Shown here: positions 10,565 through 26,289 of the stretch, piece by piece
Layout of the letters: each line of letters starts with the position of its first letter
Numbering within the stretch: position 1 is the stretch's first letter
Assembly (NCBI GenBank): GCA_010015675.1
Contig: ML977044.1
Location: forward strand, 38,535-102,534
Direction: 5' to 3'
DNA length: 64,000 nt
From: Byssothecium circinans
Lineage: Eukaryota; Ascomycota; Dothideomycetes; Pleosporales; Massarinaceae
The notes under the pieces: model-generated
Seen by the model: only the letters and a program-made list of their open reading frames with translations
Told to the model about the DNA's origin: nothing
Databases searched by the model: none
Translations under genes and position numbers: made by a program

Positions 10565-11821
10565 TCAATTGCTCTCTTTCCCCCTCTCAACATCAACACT
10601 CCTCCCCACCCTAAACACAAACCCCTCCTCCCCCCTCCCAACCCCTGTCCCCTTCCCCCCACTACCAACCTTCCAAGCCTCAAATCGGGCCCTCCTCACA
10701 ACCTCCCACCTCTGCGCCCTCTCACTCTCCGCCTCCTCAACACTCAGCCCGGGCGCGAACTTGATAACCTCGACTCTCCTTACCGCCAGCCGCGTGACCT
10801 GCGTCCCCCGAGGCCAGGACGTCGGAAGCGCTGGGCGAAAGGACGATGGCGTGGCGGAGTGGCTTGTGAGAATTACTGGGCAGCTTAGCAGAGCTAAGAG
10901 CGTTGTTAGGTGCGTGGTGAGTTGGGCTGAGGCGGGTGTGAGTGGGTTCGTAGGCGTCGTTGTTGTTGTGGTGGTGGTAGATGCGGAGGTTGCCCGGATA
11001 TACGAAGTAAAAACGTCGACATCCTCTAAAACCAAAGCATGGACATGTCTCTGCGTACTCAGATGCCTCGTCCCATCGAACAAATACTCTGGCATCCTTC
11101 CCAGCGTCTCAAGCATGCTTTCCCAGCTCACGGGGCGGAAAATATGGACGTGTACGAGTGCGTTTTTCACACACTCTAGGATTTCTCTTCTTAGGGCGTT
11201 GCTGGTTACATCTCTCCCTGATTCCTGCAGCTTGGAGACGAGGTACGTGAGTGCGACTTCGGCGAGGCGCTCGCTGCTGAAGTGGGAGAGCGGATCGATG
11301 ATGACGATAGCGGCGTTCTTGCCGTTTAAGTGTACGTTGGAGAGAGAAGGGGGGAGGATGGCGAGGGTGGTGGTGAGGTACAGAAGGGAGGTTTTGCCGG
11401 CGGGGGAGGGATGGTGGGTTGGGTGAGGGGAGATGAGTTCGAGGATTTGGGAGGGTTTCTTTTCTGTCTTTTTAGGGAATGGGGGTGGGTCGAGAATCCA
11501 TTGGTCGTTGGTTGTGTTTTCATCTTGTTGTTGCTGAGTTTGGTTGTGTTGTGGTTGCAATTGCTGTTGGGCATGGACGTGTGGTGCTGGAGATTGAAGT
11601 ATAGCATCTAATTCCCGAATCCCAAAGACGTCTCTCCGACCATGTGGAGCAGAAATCTCTCGCAGAGAACTTAGAAGCTAACAACTCATCAATACACAGC
11701 CTACCCACTCAAGAACCAAATCTTTCCATTTCCAGGAAATTTTGCTTACCTCGCTCAGACCCTCCTCCTCAACCTCATCCAACAACCTCTCCCCCAACTT
11801 CCTCGCTCCACTCATATCCAT
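10565..11821 (-). CDS. XRCC2-like RecA/Rad51-paralogue DNA repair protein
   Basis: Predicted exons 11762-11821 and 10565-11677, about 390 residues. Exon 1 encodes MDMSGARKLGERLLDEVEEE; exon 2 continues LLSSLREISAPHGRRDVFG and IRELDAIL, the N-terminal pattern of fungal XRCC2. ILELISPHP leads into a Walker A-like PSPAGKTSLLYL (GKT about 114-116), and VHALVLEDVDVF fits Walker B. VHIFRPVSWESMLETL is another family-like block. The first glycine of a canonical Walker A (GxxxxGKT) is not present, as the loop reads HPSPAGKT. The donor is a weak GTCTGA; the better GTAAGC at 11750 would put a stop codon in frame, so the first intron is uncertain. XRCC2 proteins act in homologous recombination with other Rad51 paralogues. 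It is divergent from Som1, with 66 bp between start codons. Confidence 0.75.
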
Positions 11822-11887
11822 CTCTTCTCCTCTCCTCGCCGCACCACTTCAACCCCCTCTTTCCTCAACCCTCTTAAATCCACGAAA
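11822..11887. promoter_or_regulatory. Compact bidirectional promoter (XRCC2-like / Som1)
   Basis: Only 66 bp separate the two divergent start codons (11821 minus, 11888 plus). The stretch is CT-rich on the plus strand (TCTTCTCCTCTCCTCG), typical of fungal leaders, so the core promoters must overlap the leaders or even exon 1 of each gene. Confidence 0.6.
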
Positions 11888-12322
11888 ATGGCCCCACCCC
11901 TCCCCCTCATCCCCCCCAGCGCCCTCGAAGCCGAACTCAACACGCTCCCCAGCGGTAAACCGCGCAGACCACCGCTCGTCCTGACCGACTGCGCGCTCAA
12001 AGAACTCGTGCAGTATAAGTGCAATATCGACAAGCCGGTGACAAGGGGTGCAAGGCCGGTGATTTATTGCGAGCCGGTTGTGAGGTTGATTAGACAGTGA
12101 GTTTTCCGGGTTCTCGTTTGGATGGAGGTTGTGGTGGATGGTGGAAGGCGCAAATCTTGGCGCGGTCGATTGGTTGGCAGAGAGGAGCATGAAGGATGGA
12201 AGGGTACATGTATGCTAATAGTGAGGTGCAGGTGCGCGAATGGCGTGCATGTTGAGACAACGGCTTGGGAGGGGTGGAAAGCGGGGCAGGAGCGGGAACG
12301 GGTGTTGGAGAAGAAGACCTAG
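11888..12322 (+). CDS. SOM1: Mitochondrial inner-membrane peptidase subunit Som1
   Basis: Two exons, 11888-12096 and 12232-12322, 99 residues. The intron (135 nt, GTGAGT donor, TGCTAATA branch, GTGCAG acceptor) joins VVRLIRQ to CANGVHVETTAWE. Family features: four cysteines (35, 45, 61, 71), the TDCALKELVQYKC block, ARPVIYCEPVVRLIRQC and the VETTAWE end. Som1 is a small subunit of the mitochondrial inner membrane peptidase complex with Imp1/Imp2 and is needed for processing of some intermembrane-space proteins. Cysteine spacing and the VETTAWE tail are the basis of the call; paralogues are unlikely. Confidence 0.87.
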
Positions 12323-12647
12323 GGCACACAATGGGAGGAATGTCACGATATCGTGTGCATGTATTATCGCAACGTCAACATTAAACACGGCTATGATTCC
12401 GAATTTGTGAGATTCAAGTAACCTCAAAAGCCAATAGTACCGCTCCTCTGCAGAGACGAACAACTATCAATCAAAGTGTAGTTGTATTGCAGGTGGTCGC
12501 CAACACCAAAAAAACGCCACACGCAAAATGCTCCCAGAACCTCCGTCCAGTTGCCGTACCGTGGCAAAAATGCTTTCCGTACCCAAGAAACGCCGGCGCT
12601 GAAATGCTGTGTGGATAGTGAAGAAAAGAAGAGTAAAACATGTCTGC
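12323..12647. other. Convergent 3' spacer
   Basis: 325 bp between the ends of Som1 and TAF8. Nothing recognised apart from likely 3' untranslated sequence. Confidence 0.4.
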
Positions 12648-13789
12648 TCAAACACCCCTAGCGTTCTTGCGCCAAAACTTGCGGTCATAGTTGACCTGCA
12701 CCGGCTCGTCCAGATTAATCTCCCTTTTGTTCTGTATCTTCGGTTGTGGCATCGCTGTCTCTGCTGGTGAGTGCGAATCACGTAGTTGGACATCCTCGCC
12801 ATCGCCCATATGTCGATCGAGAAGGTCGTTGCGTTGCTTCTTCTCCTTTGCTTCCCGCGCTTCATCGCCTTTGATGCATGCTTCCATGGCTGCTCTCCAC
12901 ATCTCATTCGTCTTCTTCAGCCGCGCGCTCTGCTTCCGTTTGCCGCCCTTGCGGTTCTGTAGGCCTGCTTTTTGTGCAGCCATGAGTTTTCGTAGGCTCT
13001 CTTCAGCCCGTATTCCGTCTGCAGCGGCCTTCTCCCTGATCCGGCGCGGGTCGCTCTCGCGTTCAGGAAACACAGGTGTGGCCATATATGTGTGCTTCGA
13101 TGGGAACGGTGGAAAGTGTTTCGGGATGTACTTCCTGCTATCCTTGTCTGCCTTTCCAGATAGCTCGGGACCAAGCAGACCCTCAAGGTTCGGTGGTGCG
13201 GGTTCCTCGGGCTCTGGGGGCGCGACCTGAGGCTGGAGTATCGGTGGTGGGATGCCACCTGTGTCGAGTTGGTCTTCGAGGGCTGAGGAGCCGGTGATGC
13301 CAACGGATTTGAGGGCGCATATCCAATCGTGAGGTACGGTTTCGGTACGGCGGGCGCTGGACATGGACTTGCGGACAGTTGCGAGGAAGTTCGTCATGTC
13401 TATGCAGTGTTAGCGACTCGCACTTGATAGGATGTCCCATAGCATGCTCGTCGCACAACGGGTAATGCCATACAGTCGTCAACCATCCCCCGCATGGACT
13501 CCATGACCTCTGGCGTCGCGCTCGCGAACCCAGCACCCTTCAAATGTATCGCAATTGCCCGTCTCATTTGTGCGTCGAAAAACTCCGTATCTCCTTCTGC
13601 GCCGAAGCCTCCGCCGAGCGGCTCGACGTTTTGCGGAAGGGGTTGTGTGTGCCGCAGACCGCGCACGACCTTGCGCTTCTTCGGGTTCGGGACGTCAAGC
13701 ATCGCAGGCGCCTCCTCGACGCGCGCCCTCTTCATGCTTGCGACCGTACCGTTGCTGACGGCACCTGGCGAGTAGATCAATCCGGGCAT
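12648..13789 (-). CDS. TAF8: TFIID subunit 8 (TAF8)
   Basis: Two exons, 13474-13789 and 12648-13399, with a 74-nt intron (GTATGG donor, GCTAAC branch, CATAG acceptor), 355 residues. A basic nuclear-localisation-like PNPKKRKVVR (about 35-43) is followed by a histone-fold domain (about 70-140) beginning FFDAQMRRAIAIHLKGAGF and continuing across the junction as VDDYMTNFLATVRKSM and PHDWICALKSVGI. The TAF8 C-terminal domain follows (about 175-245), with YIPKHFPPFPSKHTYMATP and RIREKAAADGIRAEESLRKL. The tail is lysine/arginine-rich. TAF8 pairs with TAF10 in the TFIID coactivator that recruits RNA polymerase II. The start is the nearest ATG upstream of the basic region; the frame is open farther upstream. 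It is divergent from Cox9. Confidence 0.92.
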
Positions 13790-14193
13790 AGACTTGTGTG
13801 CGCTTTGCGCGGTGTGGTGGGAGGTCGCGTGCGAGAGCGCAAAGGTGAGGGCCGCGGTTTGCGGGGACGGCGGGCGGCTGTTGAAGTGATAGAATTCGCG
13901 AGACCGAGAATCGTACTGCGCGCTTTCCGTTCGGCGGGCACGTAAAGGGTCGTTGGGGGCGGCGTGTCGTGTGCGATTCGGGACTTTCAGGTCGATGCGG
14001 TGATGTCTTTCATGTTGGCGTGGAGGAACTCCCAAAACGTGGCTTGGCGAAATCTCGCTTACCTAACGCTTCCGGCTCTTTCGCTTTCGCATCACGCCAG
14101 GTGAACGTCGAACAGCTCCAACACCCTTCTCCAGCTTCACCCACCCACATCCCGACCCCGAACACTCTCCACTCACCGAAAACAAAACACACC
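13790..14193. other. Divergent promoter region
   Basis: 404 bp between TAF8 and Cox9 start codons. Cytosine/adenine-rich leader just before 14194; no named motif seen. Confidence 0.4.
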
Positions 14194-14630
14194 ATGGCCA
14201 TCAAACCCATCACCGGCGTATGTGTTGCCATTGAACGCCTCCACAGGCTGTGGGGGTCCCTATGACAGCACGCTAATGACTGCTCGCAGATGCTCCGGAG
14301 AACGATCGTGCTCGACCTCTCAGTTGCCATGGGTATGTAAAGTGGAATATGCAGTTCTAGCGCTCTGTGAAGCTCTACATAGCTTCCAGCGCGTGCTATC
14401 TGATGAGGGGCTTTGCTAACTTTCAACCAGGTCTCGGGGTAACTGCCGGCTATGGCTGGTGGTATGGTACGTGAACGACACCCAACGCTTCGCGCTCAAA
14501 CGCATACATACAAACCGCAGAGCATGTGAACTGATTGTCTGAAGGATACCACGTCCCCGCCGTCCGCCACCGCGACTCCTACTACCAGAGGATCGAAGAC
14601 GAGCGTGCCCGCGCCCTAGGCCAGAACTAG
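14194..14630 (+). CDS. COX9: Cytochrome c oxidase subunit VIIa (Cox9)
   Basis: Four small exons, 14194-14217, 14290-14332, 14431-14466 and 14545-14630, 62 residues in all. Introns of 72, 98 and 78 nt have GTATGT, GTATGT and GTACGT donors and phases that agree. The product begins MAIKPITG, then MLRRTIVLDLSVAMGLGVTA, then GYGWWYGYHVPAVRHRD and SYYQRIEDERARALGQN: one transmembrane helix followed by the conserved WWYG..VP.V..RD.YY.....E matrix/intermembrane segment of fungal Cox9. It is a nuclear-encoded structural subunit of mitochondrial complex IV. No single exon exceeds 29 codons, so an ORF search misses this gene. Confidence 0.93.
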
Positions 14631-15440
14631 ACGACTGCTCCTTGCCAGACAAGATTTCTTTTGCTAGTCGTGGAATAAGGCATAGAGCTGAGGGGACTGG
14701 ATGTATCATAGTGGAGGACTCTCGATCAGCAAGCCAATTCAATCAAGTCAAGCATCTGTGTTCTTTAGCCCTTTTTGGAGACAATTCCTATTCTATTATC
14801 AGTGGCCAGTGATGAATCATCCGAGACAACGTCCATATCGCGACGAGCTGTCTTGGTATCATCGGAGTATCAAGTCCTCACCTTCTAGCTCTCCCGACAC
14901 TCCCTTCAGCGATGCCTGGTACTTCACCAAGCTTTTCTTTTCATACGCATTCCCATTTAATGACGACCACAGCACGCACAAGGTTGTATGACCAAGCCCA
15001 ATCCACTCCGCAACCTCTTCTTTCTCCTAGATCCCTTCCCTCCTCACTTCCCCCCACACACGACCCATGAGAACGCAGACTATGGGAAAGCCCCGGGGGG
15101 TATCTTGCTACTAATCCTCCATGGTTCCCCTCTTCGTCCATTGAACCACCCGAACCTGAGTCCGAACCCGAACCCGAACCCAGGCGGAACTTATCTAGCA
15201 ACTCGATCATCTCACTGATAACGAGACAGTTGGTAAGGCAGCCTCTTATCAGCGTTTCGCCTGCTAATAACGTCTATCATCCCGCTCACAACGCCGGCGC
15301 TTCGTTCCTTGCATAAAATTCCATCTCCATTTCCATCGTGGCAGTGAAGTGAGAGATAGATGCGGATATTCATATCCGCTGACTGTTGCTTCACTTCACT
15401 TCATGTACAACGACAATAACAACACTTGCCTCGGAATGCA

Positions 15441-15513
<73 letters not shown>
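15441..15513 (+). repeat. (TTGTCG)n hexamer microsatellite
   Basis: About twelve near-perfect head-to-tail TTGTCG units, ending in a degenerate TCGTTGG. It is intergenic and read in any frame gives simple dipeptide or homopolymer repeats. Confidence 0.95.
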
Positions 15514-15805
15514 CGTTGGTGTCGGTTATCGTAGTTGTGGTCGTGAGAAAGATAGGTATGTAAGAAAATATACGAAAAGAATGGAAAAAGCCATCGCGGG
15601 GCCACTGTTAAGACCCTGTCTAATGGGGGGGGTGCAGGTAGTACCTTGTACATAAACATGCGGGACTTTTACTTTATTTGGGAAGATAGAGCTCTTACTA
15701 GACTCTAGGCTCCAGACTCCAGACCCCGAGGATCATGGTAGGATTGGGTCTGAAGGCGGAGGGTTATGTTATGTTGTACTCTGTATTATTACTAGTGTAT
15801 TGTAA

Positions 15806-15838
15806 CTATATCTATATCTATATCTATATCTATATCTA
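15806..15838 (+). repeat. (CTATAT)n microsatellite
   Basis: About five tandem CTATAT units in the spacer between Cox9 and Med15. Confidence 0.9.
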
Positions 15839-18087
15839 CTCTTGGATGGATAGCTACGTGTTAGAGATCGTGAAAGAGATGAGATGAGTTGAGCAGTTGT
15901 GATTGTCGAGATTAACATAGAGATTTGTTAACTGTGAGAGCTATTGTTAATATTTATCATCCCCTGCAGTGAGCAGCATCCCAGGTCCTCAAACCACCGT
16001 TCCATTAACGAAACGTGCGATCAATACCCATCTATGGAATAAGCCTGCACTCCCAATCCCTCCACCCACGGCACAGCACAGCAAGCACGATAGCCTTCGT
16101 AACCAGCGATAGTTAGCGGGGGCATCGGGCGACGAGCTCCCGCCAAGCATGACGACTGTCGAGCGATGAATAATGGGCAAGCACTCTATGCGCCGGGCTC
16201 CGCGTCGCCACAACCCAGCAAAAAGGCTTCTAGAACGACGTGAATGGCTCAGCAGAGGGCACGCCCCGTTTAAAGCACGCAAAATGCAGGTGATCTGGGG
16301 AAAGGGTGGGCGGCATCGTCGATCCGACTGCCATCGCATAAAAGAGAAGGCTGTTGTTGGTGCTCGAACGTGGTTTCACTGCGTTTTTGATGCGAAACCT
16401 TCCAGGCGCCTGCTCGTTAGTGCCACCGTCTGTCACGTTGCAGGGCGCGAGAAAGCGCGGGGGGAAACCAGGGTTTTGTTTTTTTGTTTGGAGGGTGAAG
16501 AATTTGGGCGGGTATTATTGTAAAAGAGGGTCGGTGATGCGAGCTCGTTGCTTTGCGGCTTTGCCCAGGCGTGGATGACGGTGGAGGTGCAGGCGGAAGC
16601 GGCGGGCTCAGGTTTAAGTTGCTTGCACATGCAGCGAATCCAGGAACGGCGCTAGCAGATCATGGCGGGCAGCTGCAGGGAATACATAGGGAGCCAAGCC
16701 ATTGGAAATGATCGACGGGGTTCAATGAATGATCAGATGAATCATGAGAGCATGGGAGGGACGGGGGTATTTCTCGACTATGTAAGAGACAGGAGGAGGA
16801 AATGCAATCCACGAGAGGCTGGCTGAGGGTGCCTGCCAGCTAGCTGCAGTTCATTGTCAACGGCAGGCCCAGTGACTGACCGGCCGTCCACAAGCGCATG
16901 GCGTCTCTAGGCTGAACGGCTGGGGAACACCACCATAAATGGAGATGGGTCGCGACACGGCGGGAGGGGGAGACTGGATGAGAGGGGAAAAGTGCCAGCA
17001 GGGCAATTCTCGCTTTCAAGATTCGCCCTCTCCCTGACAAAGGGTCTCGTTGGTCACCGGTGGACATGCACCGGAGTTGGGCCCAACGTCTGGAGTTGTG
17101 GTGGACGTCAGCTATAAATAAGGAAAAGGCAGACGACTGCGGCCGCTCGTGTCCGCCAAAGAGTACAGGCTGAGGAGGACGTGGACGGAGAGCGCCTCGC
17201 TGCCTGCGCGAGGAATGATGAAATGAAATGAAATGATGCTGGCACAGTCGTTCAAGAACTGACCTCATCACAGATGCAGTGCGCATGGCAGGTAGGGTAG
17301 ATTGGCAAGTGGCGACAGGACGAGGCTCCGAGGGCGGCGTGCGGCTGCGCGTCAATTACAGGTCGAGTCGAGTCGAGCAGTGCTTTCTGCTGTGCAGTGT
17401 TCAAGCAGTAGATGGAGAGAGTGAGCGACGACTGTGCCATTCTGCCATTGTGCCATGTGGTTCAGCCTTCCAACGTCAAGAATCAAGATGAAACGGCGTG
17501 GAGTGCAGGCGCGAGCATGATGCATTGCCTTGCCCTTTCCTTTGTAGATGCGACAACGTGAATACTTGTTAAAACTTTTGAAGGGAAGCTATGTCCGAGG
17601 AAGACAGTTGGCGGGAGAGGGACCAAGAGGGCGTAGGCGCTGGGCGTGCAGTCGTGCAAATGCAAATATCTAATGGCAATGGCGCTCTGGCGGCTTGGAG
17701 TTGACGAGTGTGTGATCGGTTTGGGAAGGGTCGACCGGGGTGTGGCCGCCGCCTGCCCTCGCGGACATGAAGGCCCGTCACACATGGCACGCACCGAGAA
17801 CGAGAAGGCTCATGGCTATAGAATAGGTAGACAGCGTCAGACAGCGTCAGACAGTGAACCGTCTCCAGCCATCTTCGCTGTGTCGAGGCCACGCTTGCTG
17901 GAATACCAACATCATCGTTCTTCTTATCGCTGCTTGCTGTTTGTCGCGGCGCCCCGTCGATTCGCGCTACGCAAAGTGGATCACCCGGGGCGGTCGATCA
18001 ACCCAAGTTACCCAACCCTGGTCTGCCTATTACCACCTACTCTCCAGCTCAGCGTCCTCACCCCAAACCTTAGCTCCTCGCCCTCGC

Positions 18088-18120
18088 CCTCGACTCACCC
18101 TCGACTCACCCTCGACTCAC
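18088..18120 (+). repeat. 11-bp tandem repeat, three copies
   Basis: Three perfect CCTCGACTCAC units in the pyrimidine-rich region upstream of Med15. Confidence 0.85.
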
Positions 18121-18592
18121 CCTCCAAACTCTGCCAGCGCTCCCACCCAGGCCGCGCTGCCTCTCACGACAACGACAACGACAACGACGCCGCTGTTCAA
18201 CCCTCCCCTCCCCACGCTTCGAGAGCGAGTGCTGCTGCTGCCATCACGTTCCCCGTCACTTATTGGATCGTCCCCCTCCGCCGCTAGCCATCTGCACCGC
18301 AGCCAGTCGACTGAGCCTTGAACTCGCACACGCCGTCACACGCCCACCCGCCTCACTCCGACTCGAATGCTGCTGGCATCGTGAGCGTCGTCGCGCCAGA
18401 GCTGCCTGGGCTCTTTGTCGTCCACTCACTTGACCGTCAGTCGACGTCGCAAACAGGCCGCCTTCTTCGATCCTCCCGTTCGATCAAGCTTTCCCATCCA
18501 GGTCGCACTCTTGCATTCTTACACCCTCTACCTCGCCGCTGCATGGTTGCGGATCAATACCGCCGCTGCGGACCGCACCGCCTGCCCCCACT

Positions 18593-23356
<4,764 letters not shown>

Positions 23357-24525
23357 ACTGGTCTTGGACCATTCTTCACCTTTTCTGGGGAAAAAACAAC
23401 CATTTCACGGGAATGATGTAGGGGTTTTCTCCCTCGACTATACCACTCACATCTGTGTTTGGATGATCGATTTTCCACTGTTTCTGCATGATTTTCCACC
23501 TTTTTTTTTCACTGTCATTATATCCCGGGACAGACAGACAGACAGTCAGTCAAGTCAGCGTTCATATTTCACGAGGTTTCCGTTTCAGGGCAAGACATCA
23601 AAAATTCCCGCAACCGGGCTGGGATCTGCCCGGTCGGCGCGGGATCAGGGATTAGGGGATAAAGGGAAAGAGGCGTTTTGGGCGATCTATGGGCGTTAGC
23701 GTTACATGGAGGGTTTCCACTGTCATTGTCATTGTCATTGTCACTGTCGGGACTGGACTCGTTCCTTTCTTCCCCGCCGTGCTTTCTGCTGATCTATCTG
23801 CTGGTGTTTCTTGGGCACTTGGGAGCACTTGGGAGCACTTGGGATGAGTGCTGCATGTCATGTCGTATAGCGGAATTTTTTTTGTGCTTTCTTTCTTTCT
23901 TTCTTCCTGCAACCCATACTGACGCTGACGCTGATAACGACGGCTTGTTCGGTTAACTTTATTTATTTATCTTATCTTATGTTATTATATACCCCCTGAA
24001 AGGAAACTCGCTGGTTGTGGGTGCTTGTTTCTCTTTCTTTTTTTTTTTCGTTTCCTTTCTGTGCTTTGTTTGTTAGGGTTTTGTTGGGGTTTGTGTAGGC
24101 AGATGGATGGAATTGAATGAATGAATGAATGGCTCGCGTGTTTGTTCTAAAAGCTTGATTCTTTTGTTGTTTTTGCGTTTTTGGGGTTTTGCGTTTTAGG
24201 GTTTTGCGTTTTTGGGGTTTTGGATTCTGCGTTCTGTCTGACTGCTTTGGCGGTTGAGTGGGTATGGGACGGGACGGGTATCTAGCGTACTGGTATAGGG
24301 CCACGCACCTCACCATCTATCAATGGGATGGGAATGGAATATTTTCACGTTTACAAAATTAGAAAATTACTGCTGCTCGTGGTTTGGTTTGTTTGTTTGC
24401 TTGCTTCCGTGGTGGCTGTTATGTTTCCGAAGTCGCCCATGTGTAGTATATGTAGTCTGTCTTGAACTTTCTGGCTGTGCTGGCTGGCTAATGGATCGGA
24501 TTGGATCGGGTTTGGGGTCTTGGAA

Positions 24526-24556
24526 CGGGGTCGGGGTCGGGGTCGGGGTCGGGGGG
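24526..24556 (+). repeat. (GGGGTC)n microsatellite
   Basis: About five GGGGTC units ending in a G run. The G-run spacing is compatible with G-quadruplex formation on the plus strand. Confidence 0.85.
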
Positions 24557-24791
24557 TGTAGGCATAGGTGAGGGATGATGGATGGCGGATGATGGATATG
24601 AGGGTCTTTTATAGTAGATTTAGGGAGTGGAGAGTGGGGAATAGAGGATGATTTCTTTTTTTCTTGTGGAACTCTGTATGTGTATGTGTATGTGTATGTG
24701 GGTATTTTAGGAGGGGTAGAAGTATAGTATTAATGGGAAGGTAACGTAACTATGTATTATGTACTATGTACTATATACTATACTTTGGCAC

Positions 24792-24820
24792 TTTCTTCTT
24801 CTTCTTCTTCTTCTTCTTCT
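24792..24820 (+). repeat. (TTC)n microsatellite
   Basis: Nine or more TTC units in the spacer between Med15 and the DUF7704 gene. Confidence 0.9.
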
Positions 24821-25413
24821 CTTCCGGAAAAGTAATAATCCATAGTTTTTAAAAAGCAAACAGACAGAAATAAAAAATAACGTTAATAAAAATTAAAAAT
24901 TAAAACATGGGATAGTATTAGATATTAGACGTATACGTCCCACAAGTAGAGAGAAGGTCACGCGAAAGCTCTCTCTCTCTCTCTCTCTTTCTTAATTGCA
25001 TCATACACCATACATACATACATACATACTACACTACCTAACCTTCCATACCATACCATCCATACCATATAGTCTATAATACCAACTTCCAATAATTCAC
25101 TTCTACACTCTCGCTGGATAATTCAGGGGCGGTAATCCCGCACGCGCTAGATCACTCATTCCTATTATGGTTTTTGTTTCTAAGTTGTTTCGTTCCGTTT
25201 CGTTTCCGCTTAGCCTTCCCTTGTTGTCGTTGCTGACCTGAGCTGAGCAACGCAGTGCGTGCGGCTGTGGTGGCGTGTGGCGGCGTGTGGCGAAGGGAAG
25301 GTTAAGTTGCTATTATTATAGTACATGTATTTTTCTTCTCGGCGGTGCGCGGCGCTATGTATGCGGGATGATGTAAGACGGCTGCTCGTTGGTCTGCGGT
25401 CTGGTTGGCGGGG

Positions 25414-25444
25414 GTGTTGGTGTTGGTGTTGGTGTTGGTGTTGG
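25414..25444 (+). repeat. (GTTGGT)n microsatellite
   Basis: About five tandem GTTGGT units, followed about 50 bp later by a TATTAG array (25496-25518). Confidence 0.9.
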
Positions 25445-26289
25445 ATAGAATTCAAGGGGGAGGGGGAGCAAGAGAAGGGGGAGGAGGAAAAGGTGTATTA
25501 GTATTAGTATTAGTATTAATTGGTAGGGCTGAGGTAGATTATAGGCATCGCGTATGTGCGGTGAATGAGATGCGCAGCTGCAGGCGTGATAGCATGGGGG
25601 ATTATCAGTTAGGGAAGGGGAAAGGGTGTTTTTGATTTGTTCATGATACTACTTACTGTATGTAGCTTGGTTGTAGGTAAGTTAATTGATATATTGTTGT
25701 TCTTGTTCTTATTCTCGCGCGGGAAATTATCGCGATAGGATAGGATATGCGATGACTGACTAACGAAAGGTACCGGTGGTAGATTAGGTAGTGCGACTAA
25801 GCCACGCCAACCATAGGTACAGTGCCGCATCGATGTGCGGAACGCTGTTTATCCGGGGTTGAAACTCGCACTAGAATCTTGTCTGGACGGTTCATGCTTG
25901 CTACGTACGTCGTACGCTTGTGCTTCTGGAACATGGCGGTGAGCGAACTGTGGTACAGCGGTCCCGAATACATGGATGGATGTATGCGCCAGTGTTAAGA
26001 TTGGTTTTGGAAGGTGGGTGTGGGACAGAGGACGCGGTGGCCGTTGGGGTGGGACGGGGTTTTCGTTCGTGTGATGGAGGGGTGTGGTGATTAAGATTGA
26101 TGTCTTGTAGTGTACTACTATACGCCTGGCATTGGATTTTAGACCTGTTTCGATTTACATGTGAGGTTAGCGGTGAAGGAGGCCCAAAACGGTCCAAGAT
26201 TAAAAAAAAAATCTCCATCTCAAGAGATGATGTGAGATGGATTCAAACGAGGCTTTTTTATTTCACTCATTATCTTAGTAAATGGAGGT

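Larger units (their letters stand above)
14631..18592. other. Long gene-free spacer upstream of Med15
   Basis: About 4 kb without a gene I can support. It holds a TTGTCG hexamer array (15441-15513), an ATATCT array (15806-15838) and, in the last 600 bp, strongly pyrimidine-rich sequence with 11-bp CCTCGACTCAC repeats (18088-18120) and a short ACGACA run near 18166-18190. The pyrimidine-rich part is probably the promoter and 5' leader of Med15. Open frames inside the hexamer array are by-products of the repeat. Confidence 0.6.
23357..26289. other. Microsatellite-dense spacer downstream of Med15
   Basis: About 2.9 kb without a supported gene. Simple repeats seen: TGTCAT (23721-23748), CACTTGGGAG (about 23817-23844), TTTCTTTC, GAATGAAT near 24115, TTTTGGGG-like T/G runs (24170-24225), GGGGTC (24526-24556), TGTATG (24675-24700), TTC (24792-24820), CT (24969-24988), ACAT (near 25008-25028), GTTGGT (25414-25444) and TATTAG (25496-25518). 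The first part is presumably the Med15 3' untranslated region. No coding frame here has protein-like composition. Confidence 0.7.

Noticed and set aside
11741..11760. GTAAGC at 11750 as the donor of the XRCC2-like first intron
   Set aside because: Using it places a TGA in frame with the exon-1 ATG before the splice site; the weaker GTCTGA at 11761 keeps the frame.
15386..15659. Open frames over the hexamer array (poly-Val, or Arg-Gln and Arg-Cys repeats)
   Set aside because: They exist only because the six-base unit lacks stops in every frame; no protein-like flanks.
24170..24230. Interstitial telomere-like sequence
   Set aside because: Only one TTTTAGGGTTTT occurrence within a T/G-rich run of TTTTGGGG and TTTTGCG words; no TTAGGG array.
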